Shown here: piece after piece, positions 1 to 9,915 of the stretch
Layout: every line of letters starts with the position of its first letter
Numbering within the stretch: position 1 is the first letter of the stretch
Source of the DNA: Typha latifolia
Lineage: Eukaryota > Streptophyta > Magnoliopsida > Poales > Typhaceae
DNA: 64,000 nucleotides
Assembly (NCBI GenBank): GCA_019914945.1
Contig: CM034110.1
Coordinates: 5,101,808 to 5,165,807 of the forward strand
Direction: 5' to 3'
Translations under genes and position numbers: made by a program
The notes under the pieces: generated by a model
Databases searched by the model: none
What the model was told of the DNA's origin: nothing
The model's input: the letters and a program-made list of their open reading frames with translations, nothing else

Positions 1-2664
1 ATGGACACTGAAAGTTCCAACCAAATGCCAGAATATCTTGAATAGCAGTTTAAACCAACTAGGCATGTGAAACTATTGGATCCAGAAAAAAATCAAGCCT
101 CCAGCTTAACACATATAGAAATCATCGGAAGGACATGGGCAGCAAGTTCCAACCATTTGACCAACCTAACAGAAAATGCGTAGTTGCAAGGTTAGTGCAA
201 GCCAAATTGCATATTGATTCCATCCCAATTTTGCAATCCTGGTATGTTTATTTAAAACAAAAAAGAAGCTTTAGAACTTCCTTTTGTCAGAGGGGAAAAA
301 AATGCAGCTTTGAAAATGTTAATCTCAGATGAACTAAAGAAAAGTTAACTGCAGTTTTGAAAATGTTTGACCTCAAGATGAAAAAGAAAGAAAAAACAGC
401 AAATGCAAAGAAGAAAACGATTGAGACAGATATGTCTCACAAATATTTTTAAAGCAGAAAATTCACTTACAATTTATAAACCAAAATACTGTAACCTAGA
501 TAGATTAAGTAAAATAAAATTCAAAGGGCAAGAGGCGAACACCATGCAACCATGGAATACTATAAGTACATTTATACACATTTCATGTGCAGACGGCTAC
601 TAATGGAGCAGCCAACATGCAAAACATCAAAAAGAACAATCAACCACCTGAAGAAGAAAAATCATGTGGGCCCAACGACAACAAAGTATAGCTTCTTTTC
701 ATAATGAATGATAAATAAAGGTGTTGATCTTGGTGTAACTAATCTAAAAATAGTAAAGAAAAGAAACCCTTCTGCAGAGATAACTAACCACATTACAGAT
801 AATGGAGTGAACTCATAATTAAAAATAATGTCAAGGGAAAAGTTTTGAAAAAACATGTTTATCGTCTTCTTATAAAAAGCAACATTCACTAGTAAACATG
901 TAACTAAAAAATGTATGTTTTGAGAAAATTAGTTGCACGCAGCAACACCTTTAGCAATAATATACTACTTGAGATCCTCAATTATAATGCAATATTCACT
1001 TCCCCCCAAAAAAAAGCTTCAATAGGAATTGAGAATTGGGGGTCACATTTATCTCAACAGACTGCAAGGTCTGTATTAGCCTTTAGAACCTAATGTACAC
1101 AGAACGAATGATGGTATGAGTCTTATTTAGTAAAGCAACCGAAAAACTAGATTCCAATGTGAAAAAAAGTACTTTGTTTGGACAATACCCAAACATGGTA
1201 AATAATGGCAGACTATGCCTCGGAAACAAAGATTAACTTTATCAGATCATGCTTTATTTGACGAGTGTCTTGTTCCATTAAAAACAACTAGCAACATTGC
1301 CTATATTTTCAATGCCTTTATAGTTTATTGTTCTCGTGAAATACATGTAAATTGAATTAGAGGAAGAAAAAACTAGCATTTGTCCAATAGAAAATCAATG
1401 CATGTCTGAAACGCAAATTCTCCCTCATAGTAGCAGGAAAACCTTATGAAAATGTCTAACCCATGTAAAGCAGTAAAACAAATCCCTCTTCAAATGTCTA
1501 GAAAGTAGAAACTATTTTTTTTATCAATTCAGCATACCGCTTTTGATACCTTCTAATTCTGACTATATGTTAAATGTACTAGTCCAGTAACTTTACTTTC
1601 TCATCACAATGGCTAGTTCAAATAAAATTTGCAATTTCCATCAGTGTTAAAAAAAAACTATTTCAAACCCTCAGATCAAGCTTTTTATTTTTCTGTTTGT
1701 GTTCCAATTTTATATATAATATATGAAACTATACCATGAGAAATCCCAACGTAATATATTATCTTGAAGATAACTAGAAAATTCCAAATATTATCAGCTT
1801 CCTCCAGGACCCAAAATCAGAATCGAGCACTAATAATCTTTGAGGACCAAACTAACCCAAACAAAAATCAGAAAAATAGTTTCTTTAGATTGAACCACAG
1901 TATAATTAGCACTCTGCTCTTTGATCCAAAATGTTGCTTCCAACCTTTTAAGTGCGTCATCACAGGTACCTCCACTTACAAAATTTGGTTTCCCGGAAAA
2001 GAGTATGTTCAAGCAAATCACTAGAAATTATTAACTTTTCCTGAGTTGATCAGACTTTTGTCAGTCATTGGCTAATTGCCTTATCAAGTAACCGGAAATC
2101 TGATGCCCACATAGTTTATCTCTTGTCCTAACATTAAAAAAAAAACAGTCACGACACCCTTTCTCCAAAATCCAGTGTCAACTCACCAATCTCTAAAAGA
2201 ACACTGAGTAATGTCAGTAAGTGACAAGAGAATAGTCTAATTACAAGTAACCTACTGCTCCTAGTCAGTTAGATCAAAACCTCTACCTTTTTAGAGCTTT
2301 AGCAATTCCCTTAGCTTATTATAACCTAATTCTCTTGCGCCTGAACAGAAACCCATCTTCAACAGCCAAGTATCAATAAATATTACAACCGATCATATAA
2401 TCCCAATCAACTCATCCCATCGACTGTAGGGAGGAGATCAAGAGCCAAAAGAGCTTCGAAAGGGGGCAAAACAAGCACCACCAGCAAAAGAATCCAATAA
2501 ACACTTACAATACATCAATATCTATACAAAGATTCATCGTCCGATATATGTTTCCTTTGTTATATACACAGATCACAGAGCCCATCGATGAACAAGATCA
2601 CCCCGAAGGGAGTCGAGCAAGAATGCAAGAAATCAATTCGCAGTAGCATTAATGCTCAACGAAC
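1..2664 (-). other. Presumed first intron or downstream part of the MSRCFPYPPP gene
   Basis: This AT-rich stretch follows the splice donor of the minus-strand exon at 2665-2727, so at least its right-hand part should be intron of that gene. I looked for Lys/Glu-rich exon-like reading on the minus strand and found none that I can support. Short open frames here have no recognisable domain. The remaining exons probably lie left of the window. Confidence 0.45.
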
Positions 2665-2727
2665 CTTAATGGATTCGATCAAGGCCTCATCAAACTTGGG
2701 AGGCGGATAGGGGAAGCACCGCGACAT
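2665..2727 (-). CDS. First coding exon of a MSRCFPYPPP-type plant protein (partial gene)
   Basis: Read on the minus strand, ATG at 2727 opens a 21-codon exon beginning MSRCFPYPPPKFDEALIES and ending IK. It is followed directly by a GT donor (AAG|GTTCGT) at 2664. From family memory, a set of plant nuclear-type proteins rich in Lys/Glu begins with MSRCFPxPPPG and continues as ...EALIESIK followed by charged repeats; their function is not established. The start is supported by the family-like N-terminus, a leader of about 210 bases and a TATA box near 2970. Seen here: the start, the donor and the leader. Inferred: the rest of the gene runs left and out of the window. The Gly expected after PPP is Lys in this copy. 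I do not assign a function. Confidence 0.7.
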
Positions 2728-2974
2728 CGCAAACACCCCCAAATCCTGCGGATAAATCGAGAAAACCTCGCCCCGTATCGCTCCGAATCGGCTCAGGGAA
2801 TCAAAAATCCGTTCCCTCTCGCCTCAAAAAGGTAGCGATCGAGGCAAGAAGCCGATCACCGTTCGTCCCTAAGAAGCGCTAGGGTTAGGGTTTCGGGATA
2901 GGAGGAAAAAGAAAAACCAAAAGAGAAGAACAGCTCTTAGAGAGTAGAGGGGGAGGGGGCAGGGCGTATTTATA
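2728..2974 (-). promoter_or_regulatory. Leader and TATA box of the MSRCFPYPPP gene
   Basis: On the minus strand TATAAATA lies at 2967-2974, followed by a pyrimidine-rich stretch (complement of 2905-2960) suited to transcription start near 2940. The leader carries AAACCCTAACCCTAGCG (complement of about 2877-2893), a telo-box-like motif common in leaders of growth and translation related plant genes. A CACGTG core lies further upstream near 3191. Confidence 0.6.
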
Positions 2975-4011
2975 GGCCACGGGAAGAGACCGAGTCGTAA
3001 ATGTATTCAAGGCGGTACGGTGTCACGCGAGTACTAATATGATTCGGCGTAACGTGGCGCGTGATTGGTGGAGGGGGTGGGACCCGCGTCTTTTTAGTTG
3101 TGCGCTGAGACGTGGGATATACGCAACCCGAACCCGCGTGGGGTCTGGGAATCGCGAGCGGACCGACTTAGGAAAGAAGCCAAGTGAAGGGCACGTGGAC
3201 CAATCGAGAGTAGGAAAACGAATTGAGCTTTAGCTGTCCGGGAAATTTCCAGGAGCCTCGTACGAGCCAAATCCGAACCGGACTCGGACCCACACTCATC
3301 TTCCCGAGATTCATATGTTGATTAAAAATGACGGATGCTTTGTTATTAATGGTAAAACTATCCTTATATGGGTTAATTAATTGAGGAATACTCTGTTGTT
3401 AATGATACAACTATCCTTATATGGGATATTAATTGAAGGATGCAGGCCCACCCATGAGAGTTAGCTTGGACTTGAACATACTATCAATTGCGTGCATCCA
3501 TTCGTCGTGATCTTACTAATGTTACCGTTAGTTAAATTAGGCAATTCAACTTACGTGACAATTATATCAGAATACATCGTATATCAAATAACCCAAATGT
3601 ACCAAAATATACTTCCATTTTTCCCGTGCCCTCTAATTTCTTATAGACAATGCACTCAAATCTCCTCTCCTCCTATTTCGTTGTTCTCATTCTCTCCATC
3701 TGATGATGATCTCCATTCTCTCCCTCTCTCTTTCCCTCCCTCCTCACGATTTTCCTATGGACATAGAGCCAGTGCCGCTACTAAGTTCCCCTAACTAATT
3801 AAAGCCCAGATTTTCTTCATGGTCATAATGGTGAGGATTTGTGTGTCAAAAGTTGTTGGGATCTTAAAATCAAAGCTTACAAAGAAGTGCGTTGCTAAGA
3901 AGGAAATATAAAGGCTTTAAATAGTTGCAAGAGAATTTCAGAAGTTTAAAAAAAGGATAAAGAGATCTTGGGAAGATGGTTTCAAATAAAAAACTATTAA
4001 ATTGATTGAGG
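2975..4011. other. Intergenic upstream region; short direct repeat
   Basis: No gene recognised. The GC-rich part to about 3300 is probably promoter of the minus-strand gene. At about 3341-3440 a 53-bp unit containing AACTATCCTTATATGGG is repeated twice in tandem. A pyrimidine-rich tract lies at 3660-3750. Confidence 0.4.
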
Positions 4012-5149
4012 GTAACTAAAATTCCAAAAATCACTTGTTCCCCATGGAGAGTTCCACGTGATCCTCACGTGACCGTTCAGTGAAATAATCTCACAAAGTA
4101 TTTGGATAAGTCTAGAAATACCATAATGATCCAAACAAATAATCCAAAGTTATAATTATCGCAGGCCTCAACAAGCCTCTAGGAATATAAGTACATACAC
4201 AAATTTTAAGCATAAAAATCATCGCAGAGCTAAGTCCAACTAGGAATAATAGAATAAACAATACTAATAGGAAAACAAATCTGCTACTCCTCGATATTCA
4301 CGTCCTCTATAATTACCTCTGAATTATTTCCACCAAAATGGCAATGAGCACGGGGCCCAGCAAGTATAATCCAATAGTAATCTATGAATATTATATTACA
4401 TGATAAATAGAAATGCAAATCCATAATTATGAGCATATCAAGAAAATGCATACAATATAATTTTTAATAATTTTCATCATCATAGCTCAATATATATAAA
4501 AATCCACACAGAAACCGTGTCACTAATGTCATATCTCACAAAGCAACATAGTATCGAGGGGGACTAGTCATCTAGCGGTATTATTGCTCATATATGTCTG
4601 GCGACGCTGCATATGACATGTTTGTCTATGGCCATCAGACTAAGGACCCCAGTCGTAGGCTCATCAACACCGCTCTCTTAAATCACACAGAGCAGAATTA
4701 TTACTTGTAGCTGAATCATCGCACATAGCAGAATTATCGCATAAGAGCACACCGCTAGTAATGAGTCTCCTAATCAGTCGGCTTCTCCTGAATTTCGAGA
4801 TCATCCCCGCATAGTAATGAGTCTAATAATTTATAAGATACAATCAACATAAAAATGATGAACTTATAGAACTAACTACCTTGTTGTAGGTGACTTGGTT
4901 TTACATTTATCCTTTCCTATTAATATATTATTTTGTATTAATTAAAAATGGTTATTTATGGTAAAATTAGAGTCATCCAAATTTGTAAGTGTCAAAGATA
5001 ATTGAAAAGACTAATAAATTCAAATGCCTATTTTAATTATGTATTATTCTTAATTATATTAATAACATGATTGAGAAAAATAAATAAATAAATAATAAAA
5101 AAAATGTAGCTAACACAAGTTAAAGAAAATAAAAGACTAATAATGACTA

Positions 5150-5600
5150 GCTTATGGTCCACATGTTGGGCTAGGCTCAAGGGTTCATAGGCTGGGCTGG
5201 GCTCAAGGCCTAGTCAGCATCAATGCTGAGGAAGTGGGATGTGGGCCTACCCACAGTCCACTAGGCCGAAAGATAGGCTAGCTACAAGTGTGGGCCACGA
5301 CCCACACTGTAGCTACCCAGAAATTGGGCGGGCTGGGCTTAAGAGCCCAGTCCACCACATTAACTACACAAAAATTGGGATAGACTGGGCTGAGCCCAAT
5401 CCACTCCTAGTTACGAGTGTGGGCTACGGCCCACATTGTAACCCATAGAGGTCGGGTGGACCTGGGCTCACCACGGCTACGGGCGTGAGTTGCGTCCCAC
5501 CTCGTAGTCCATAGGGGTTGGGTGGACTAGGCTCATGAGCCCAGTCCACTGCTGGCTACGGGCGTAGGCTACAACCCACTCCGTAGCCAACACAAGCTAG
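5150..5600. repeat. Degenerate tandem repeats within the solo LTR
   Basis: Units of roughly 85-120 bp recur, each holding GTGTGGGCTACGGCCCACA-like palindromic cores followed by GGTTGGGTGGACT and AGCCCAGTCCAC. At least four units are visible. Confidence 0.6.
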
Positions 5601-5645
5601 TGGGGAGTTTGATCAACCCCCACCCAGCTAAGATTCTCTAAGAAT

Positions 5646-5651
<6 letters not shown>

Positions 5652-5690
<39 letters not shown>
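5652..5690. repeat. (GA)n microsatellite
   Basis: About 20 uninterrupted GA dinucleotides inside the solo LTR leader region. Confidence 0.95.
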
Positions 5691-5693
<3 letters not shown>

Positions 5694-6684
5694 TGTTGCT
5701 GGTGATCCCCATCATCGGCAGCCAAGCTCCACCGACTCCCCAAAGTCGACGAGGTCGACTTGGGTTGCAGCCCGATTTGAACCATCGGCTAGTGTGGCCG
5801 ATGGTGAGGAATGAGGAACTCCATGGCCGGTGGCCATGGAGTTTCCTAATTCAGTGAAAAATGGGCTCAAAGCCCCCATCTCGAGTACCCACCTCTTCCA
5901 CATGAAGAGGTGAGTCAATCGAGGTTGACGAGCAAGGCCACCACCGTCGGTGGTGGCCGCTAGTGTCCAAGTAACCCGGCGGTGGTAGGCGACATGGCAT
6001 CGCCTCCCACGCACCCCATGGGTACCCAAATTGGGTACCCACGGCAAGGGGCTGATGTGAGGAAACTTCCTAGACCGGTGGGTAGTCGACTCGAAGACGT
6101 TGGCCGGCGAATTTCTCTAGCGAAAGTAGTAATTGATAAACTATAATTAATCATGATTTACTAAGCAATATTCAAATTAAATTAAAGGGAAGATAGAGGC
6201 TAACCCGAGGATTGAGATGAGGGGGTTTGGTTGGCCGTCGGTGCTCCGGTGACCGCTGTTCGCGACGAAGTCTTCGGTGGCTCGGAGGAGAAAAGAGAAA
6301 GGGGTGGAAGAGTGAGAGAGAGAGAGATTGTGAAACATAGAAAAGCCAGAGGGGAGGGGTTTAAATAGGGGCGAGGCGGAGAAGGGAGCGGAGTAGAGTT
6401 CTCCGGCAAACTTCTCTCCCATCTCTCGCAACTGCGTGCGTGCGCTTCGGTTAGAGTGCACGCGCATGGCGTGTGCGCTAATTCTTTTTTTTTTGTCATG
6501 GGTGTTACAGTAACTATATAATTTTACTATTTTAATTTATTTTAGTTTAGAAACATAGAATACTTATAAGGGGCATTTTAGTTATTAGGCATATTTGGTC
6601 GCTGTCATTTGTCATTTTACTTAGATCTAAAATTTAGGGGTGCCGGTGAAAATCAAATATAATTTAGGGGTGTAAGTGTATTTA

Positions 6685-7073
6685 ACCCTATTTGTTTCTT
6701 ATTCTGAATACAACCAATTATTCTAGAATAACAACTAAATATCATAATAGTCTTATTCTAAAATATTAATATTATTCATTAAAATTAAATTTTATACCAC
6801 ACACTAACCAATTACCGATTTATCCTTAATATATATATCATCGATCTAGTTTGTACCAAATCAAAAAGGTATTTTATCATAATTTTAGAAAAATAAAATA
6901 TATTTTCTCTTTTTTTATACTTTATATCACATCAAAAATAATTATTATAATTTTATTTCAGAGTACAAGTAAATATAAGAATAATTCTTTCTAGAAAAAA
7001 TTCCTCATTTTTGTAATAATAAACATATATTTCTATTCCTATTTCAACCATATTCCACATGTGAACAAGGCAT
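6685..7073. mobile_element. MITE-like AT-rich element, family shared with 63420-63745
   Basis: The left end CCCTATTTGTTTCTTATTC and the right end ...GTGAACAAGGC (read in reverse GCCTTGTTCAC) resemble Tourist-type ends. The interior contains ATTCTAGAATAACAACTAAA, which recurs at 63460, and many inverted AT-rich stretches. No coding capacity. Boundaries are approximate. Confidence 0.45.
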
Positions 7074-7154
7074 TATGGAAAGTATAAATTTATTTTAGTA
7101 TAAGCCTTTTTATATTAGCATATAACTAAATTACAAACTTATTTCAACGCTAGT

Positions 7155-7746
7155 TAGACATAATCATCGGGCGGGCCGGGCCGAGTTCGGGCCAGGCTTT
7201 TCGAGCCAATCGGGCTTAAGTATTTGTTCACGGGTCGACTCACCAATCACTCGGGTTGGGCTAGAATAGTCTAGCCCGTTATTGCCTGTCGGCCCGTGAG
7301 AGATCGGGCTAGCTAGTCGGGCCGGGCCGGCTCGACCAACCAATCACTCGGCCTAATCCATATTTTAGCTATTTTTAGAATTTTTTTAACTATTAGCTTT
7401 TTTTTTAAAAAAAATATTTATATTCCTCCATTTAAAAAATAATTAAAATAAATTAAAATTTTTTAAAGGTGTGCTTAAAATAATGCAAAATGGTACAATA
7501 CTTAAAAAAATTTATTGTAGCAATGGTAAATTACTGTAGCAGACGGGCAAAGTACTGTAGTAGACGGGCGGGCTGCTGTAGCAGAACGGGCGGGCCTAGT
7601 TGGGGCCAAACGGGCGGGCTTTCGGGCCGGGTCGGGCGGGCAAAGGGCTGCCCATGCCGCCCATGGATAGTTCAGGCTCGGGCCGGGCCGGGCCTAAACC
7701 GGGTCCGGGCCGGGCACGGGCGGGCTGGGCCCTTTGATCATGTCTA
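7155..7746. mobile_element. hAT-type MITE with GC-rich interior (copy 1)
   Basis: Ends are TAGACATAATCA at 7155 and TGATCATGTCTA at 7735-7746, forming imperfect terminal inverted repeats. They are flanked by a perfect 8-bp direct repeat ACGCTAGT at 7147-7154 and 7747-7754, the target length made by hAT transposases. The interior is dominated by CGGGCCGGGC repeats and a run of TACTGTAGCAGACGGG-like units. No transposase reading is present, so the element is non-autonomous. An inverted sibling lies at 31456-32062. Confidence 0.75.
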
Positions 7747-7754
7747 ACGCTAGT

Positions 7755-8307
7755 TTACTAATATGTATTTTTCCCTCTCCTAATTTTATATTTTTCAATT
7801 ATTATTTATACTTACCTTTGAAAATATATCAGAATAATTAACTATCATTTTTGTCATTCTCTCCTTCTCTTTTCTTGTTTCTTCTCTCTCGTGATCGAAG
7901 TATAGTAACTACACCACTATATCTTTATGTAAACTAGTACAGAAGTTATTCCACAACAAATAAATGCCCTTAGAAGCAATATTTGAGCCTATTGGACTCG
8001 AATGAATTGGCTAATAAGTAAAATACAAAATATATTAATAGGACATATGACTTAATTAATAATTGGATTAGGTTTTTCCCACATAAATAAGATTCGATTA
8101 TTACACATATTACCTCCTTATGAAAATATCATGATCAATTGACCGATCTATTAATAAAGAGGTTGTGTAGGTTGAGGATGCATTCTTTTGCATTTTGAGG
8201 AAGATGATGATCCAGGAGAACAAATTTTCTAGCTGAGAAGTTTTAATTTGAGATTCATGAAGAAGATGATAAGGAAAAAGATGTTGCATACTAGGTCGAG
8301 AATGTAT
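7755..8307. other. AT-rich intergenic DNA
   Basis: No gene or clear repeat end recognised in this stretch. Confidence 0.4.
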
Positions 8308-9537
8308 TAGGGTTGTAAACGAGCTAAGGTTGGGCTCAGCCTGGCTTGGAATAAGTGAGATTTAGGTTACCATGTCAATGCATTCGCTCAAACTTGACTT
8401 GATCAACTAAATTTGCTTCAAAGCTACTTGAAATACAAATATATAATTATTTTAGGATATGAACTCTACTCATATGCTAAGTATTGTCTGCTCCTATTGA
8501 ACAAAATTTCCCACAAGCATATAACATATTGTATGTATACAAACTAATTTGGGTAGAGCCCAAGCAAGATGGAGCAAATTACAAGATAATTTGGTTTATT
8601 AAACGAGCTCATAATTTGATCTTGGGCTTGACTCCTTTTATAAGTAACAAGTGCTAGCAAGCCTCAATGTAGTTTAGATTTCTTTCATTTAGGCCTATTT
8701 TGTTATTCTCAAAACGATGTCTTTATTTAAAAAATAATTATTCTTATGTCACTTGTATTTTGAGTAAGTATATAATAATTATTTTTAATATGATATAAAG
8801 TAAAGAAAAAAAAATAAGAAAATTTTATTTTAAAGAAATTATTGTGAATACCTTTCGTAGATTAATGAGATAGATATTAATAATAAATTAGTAATTAGAT
8901 TAGTGTGTGGTATAAGATGTAATTTTGATAAATAATATTTATATTTCTAGAATGGAGTTATTATTATGTTTTGTTATTATTTTGAAATAAAGAGTTGTAT
9001 TTCAGAATAAGAAAAAATTATTCCTAAAGAAGTGAAAATAGGCCTTAATAAAATAGCTTAATACACAAATTGATGAAAGGAGATACGACAATAGCATTTT
9101 GACACAAACTCTCTACTAGGATTTGATAATGAAAGTATAAGATAAGCAGTAGAGGAGGAGGACGATAATTGGCAACGAGTGTGAATCAATTCAAGTCTAA
9201 TCGAGCTTGATTATTAAATTTTAAAATAAGGCATGATTCAAGACCGAAGGTATAAGAACTAATATAGTGTCGTTATAAGCCTTTAGATATTAATTAAATA
9301 ATTTTATTAGTCATGCGTATTACACTCATATAACATTAAATAATATATTATTAGATTTGAGTTTTATCAAGCTGAACTTAATTAAGGCAGCTCATGATCG
9401 AGCTCGACTTAAAAATAATATTGAGTCTGTTCTACAAATTAAAGTTGAATGGACTCAATTTTAAATCGAGCTAGATTAAGTTTGACGATCCGAACTCAAA
9501 CAGAGCTCTAGCTGGCTGAATTATTTTGACAGCCCTA
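8308..9537. mobile_element. hAT-like non-autonomous element, TAGGG..CCCTA ends
   Basis: The left end is TAGGGTTGTAAACGAGC and the right end TTGACAGCCCTA, the usual pattern of plant hAT-like elements. The interior is rich in GAGCTCGA/GGCTC-type words. The expected 8-bp target duplication is not convincing (GAATGTAT against AATATTAT). A second element is nested at 8692-9044. Confidence 0.5.
8692..9044. mobile_element. Tourist-like MITE nested in the hAT-like element
   Basis: It starts GGCCTATTTTGTTATTC and ends ...GTGAAAATAGGCC, giving terminal inverted repeats, flanked by TTA on both sides (8689-8691 and 9045-9047). A TTA/TAA 3-bp duplication is typical of PIF/Harbinger-derived Tourist MITEs. 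The interior is AT-rich and non-coding, 353 bp. Confidence 0.7.
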
Positions 9538-9830
9538 AATATTATTTAGGGTTTTTTTTAATAAATTCCCTTATTAAATTTCGAGATCGAAATGCTGACC
9601 TATGCTTCAGTGGGCCCCACCTTGGAACGACCTAGGTTATTCCGTTTTCTACCTAAAACGGAATTAACTTAATCTGACGGTCCAAAACGCCTCATCACCT
9701 CAGTCGCTCCACGTGGCCATCCTCCTTTGCCTTCCCGCCATCGTGCCCCAACTAATTCCTATAACTAATTAATTACCCTTCTAATTCCATCCCCATCCGT
9801 AACTAATCGACTCCCATCTCTCTCCTGTCC

Positions 9831-9838
9831 TATAAATA
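9831..9838 (+). promoter_or_regulatory. TATA box of the acidic-repeat SKP1-like gene
   Basis: TATAAATA lies 77-84 bases before the ATG at 9916. It is followed by a C/T-rich start region (CTCACTTCTCCCAG), which suggests a transcript start near 9862 and a leader of about 50 bases. Confidence 0.7.
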
Positions 9839-9915
9839 CCAGCCAGCCCTCACTTCTCCCAGTAGTAACTAACCATTCTTTAGAGCGATCAAGAAACCGA
9901 GAGAGTTCTAGAGAG

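Larger units (their letters stand above)
4017..6509 (-). mobile_element. Solo LTR, long-LTR gypsy-like family (about 2.5 kb)
   Basis: The minus-strand 5' end, at 6509, reads TGTAACACC. The element is bounded by an exact 5-bp direct repeat GTAAC at 4012-4016 and 6510-6514. The left terminus reads TA instead of CA, so one terminal base has probably changed. Near the 5' end on the minus strand, TATTTAAA (about 6360-6367) followed by CT-rich sequence looks like an LTR promoter. The far end carries a GTTGAGGCCTG motif near 4163, matched by GTTGTGGCCTG in the other two long solo LTRs of the window. No gag or pol reading was recognised. Assignment to gypsy is inference from length and ends. Confidence 0.65.

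Noticed and set aside
5239..5600. Possible CRISPR-like direct repeats
   Set aside because: Repeat units are long, degenerate and palindromic, in plant LTR DNA; no array structure or cas genes.
5712..6499. Several 60-110 residue minus-strand frames in the solo LTR
   Set aside because: Overlapping frames of LTR sequence with no recognised domain; leader-like and repeat sequence.
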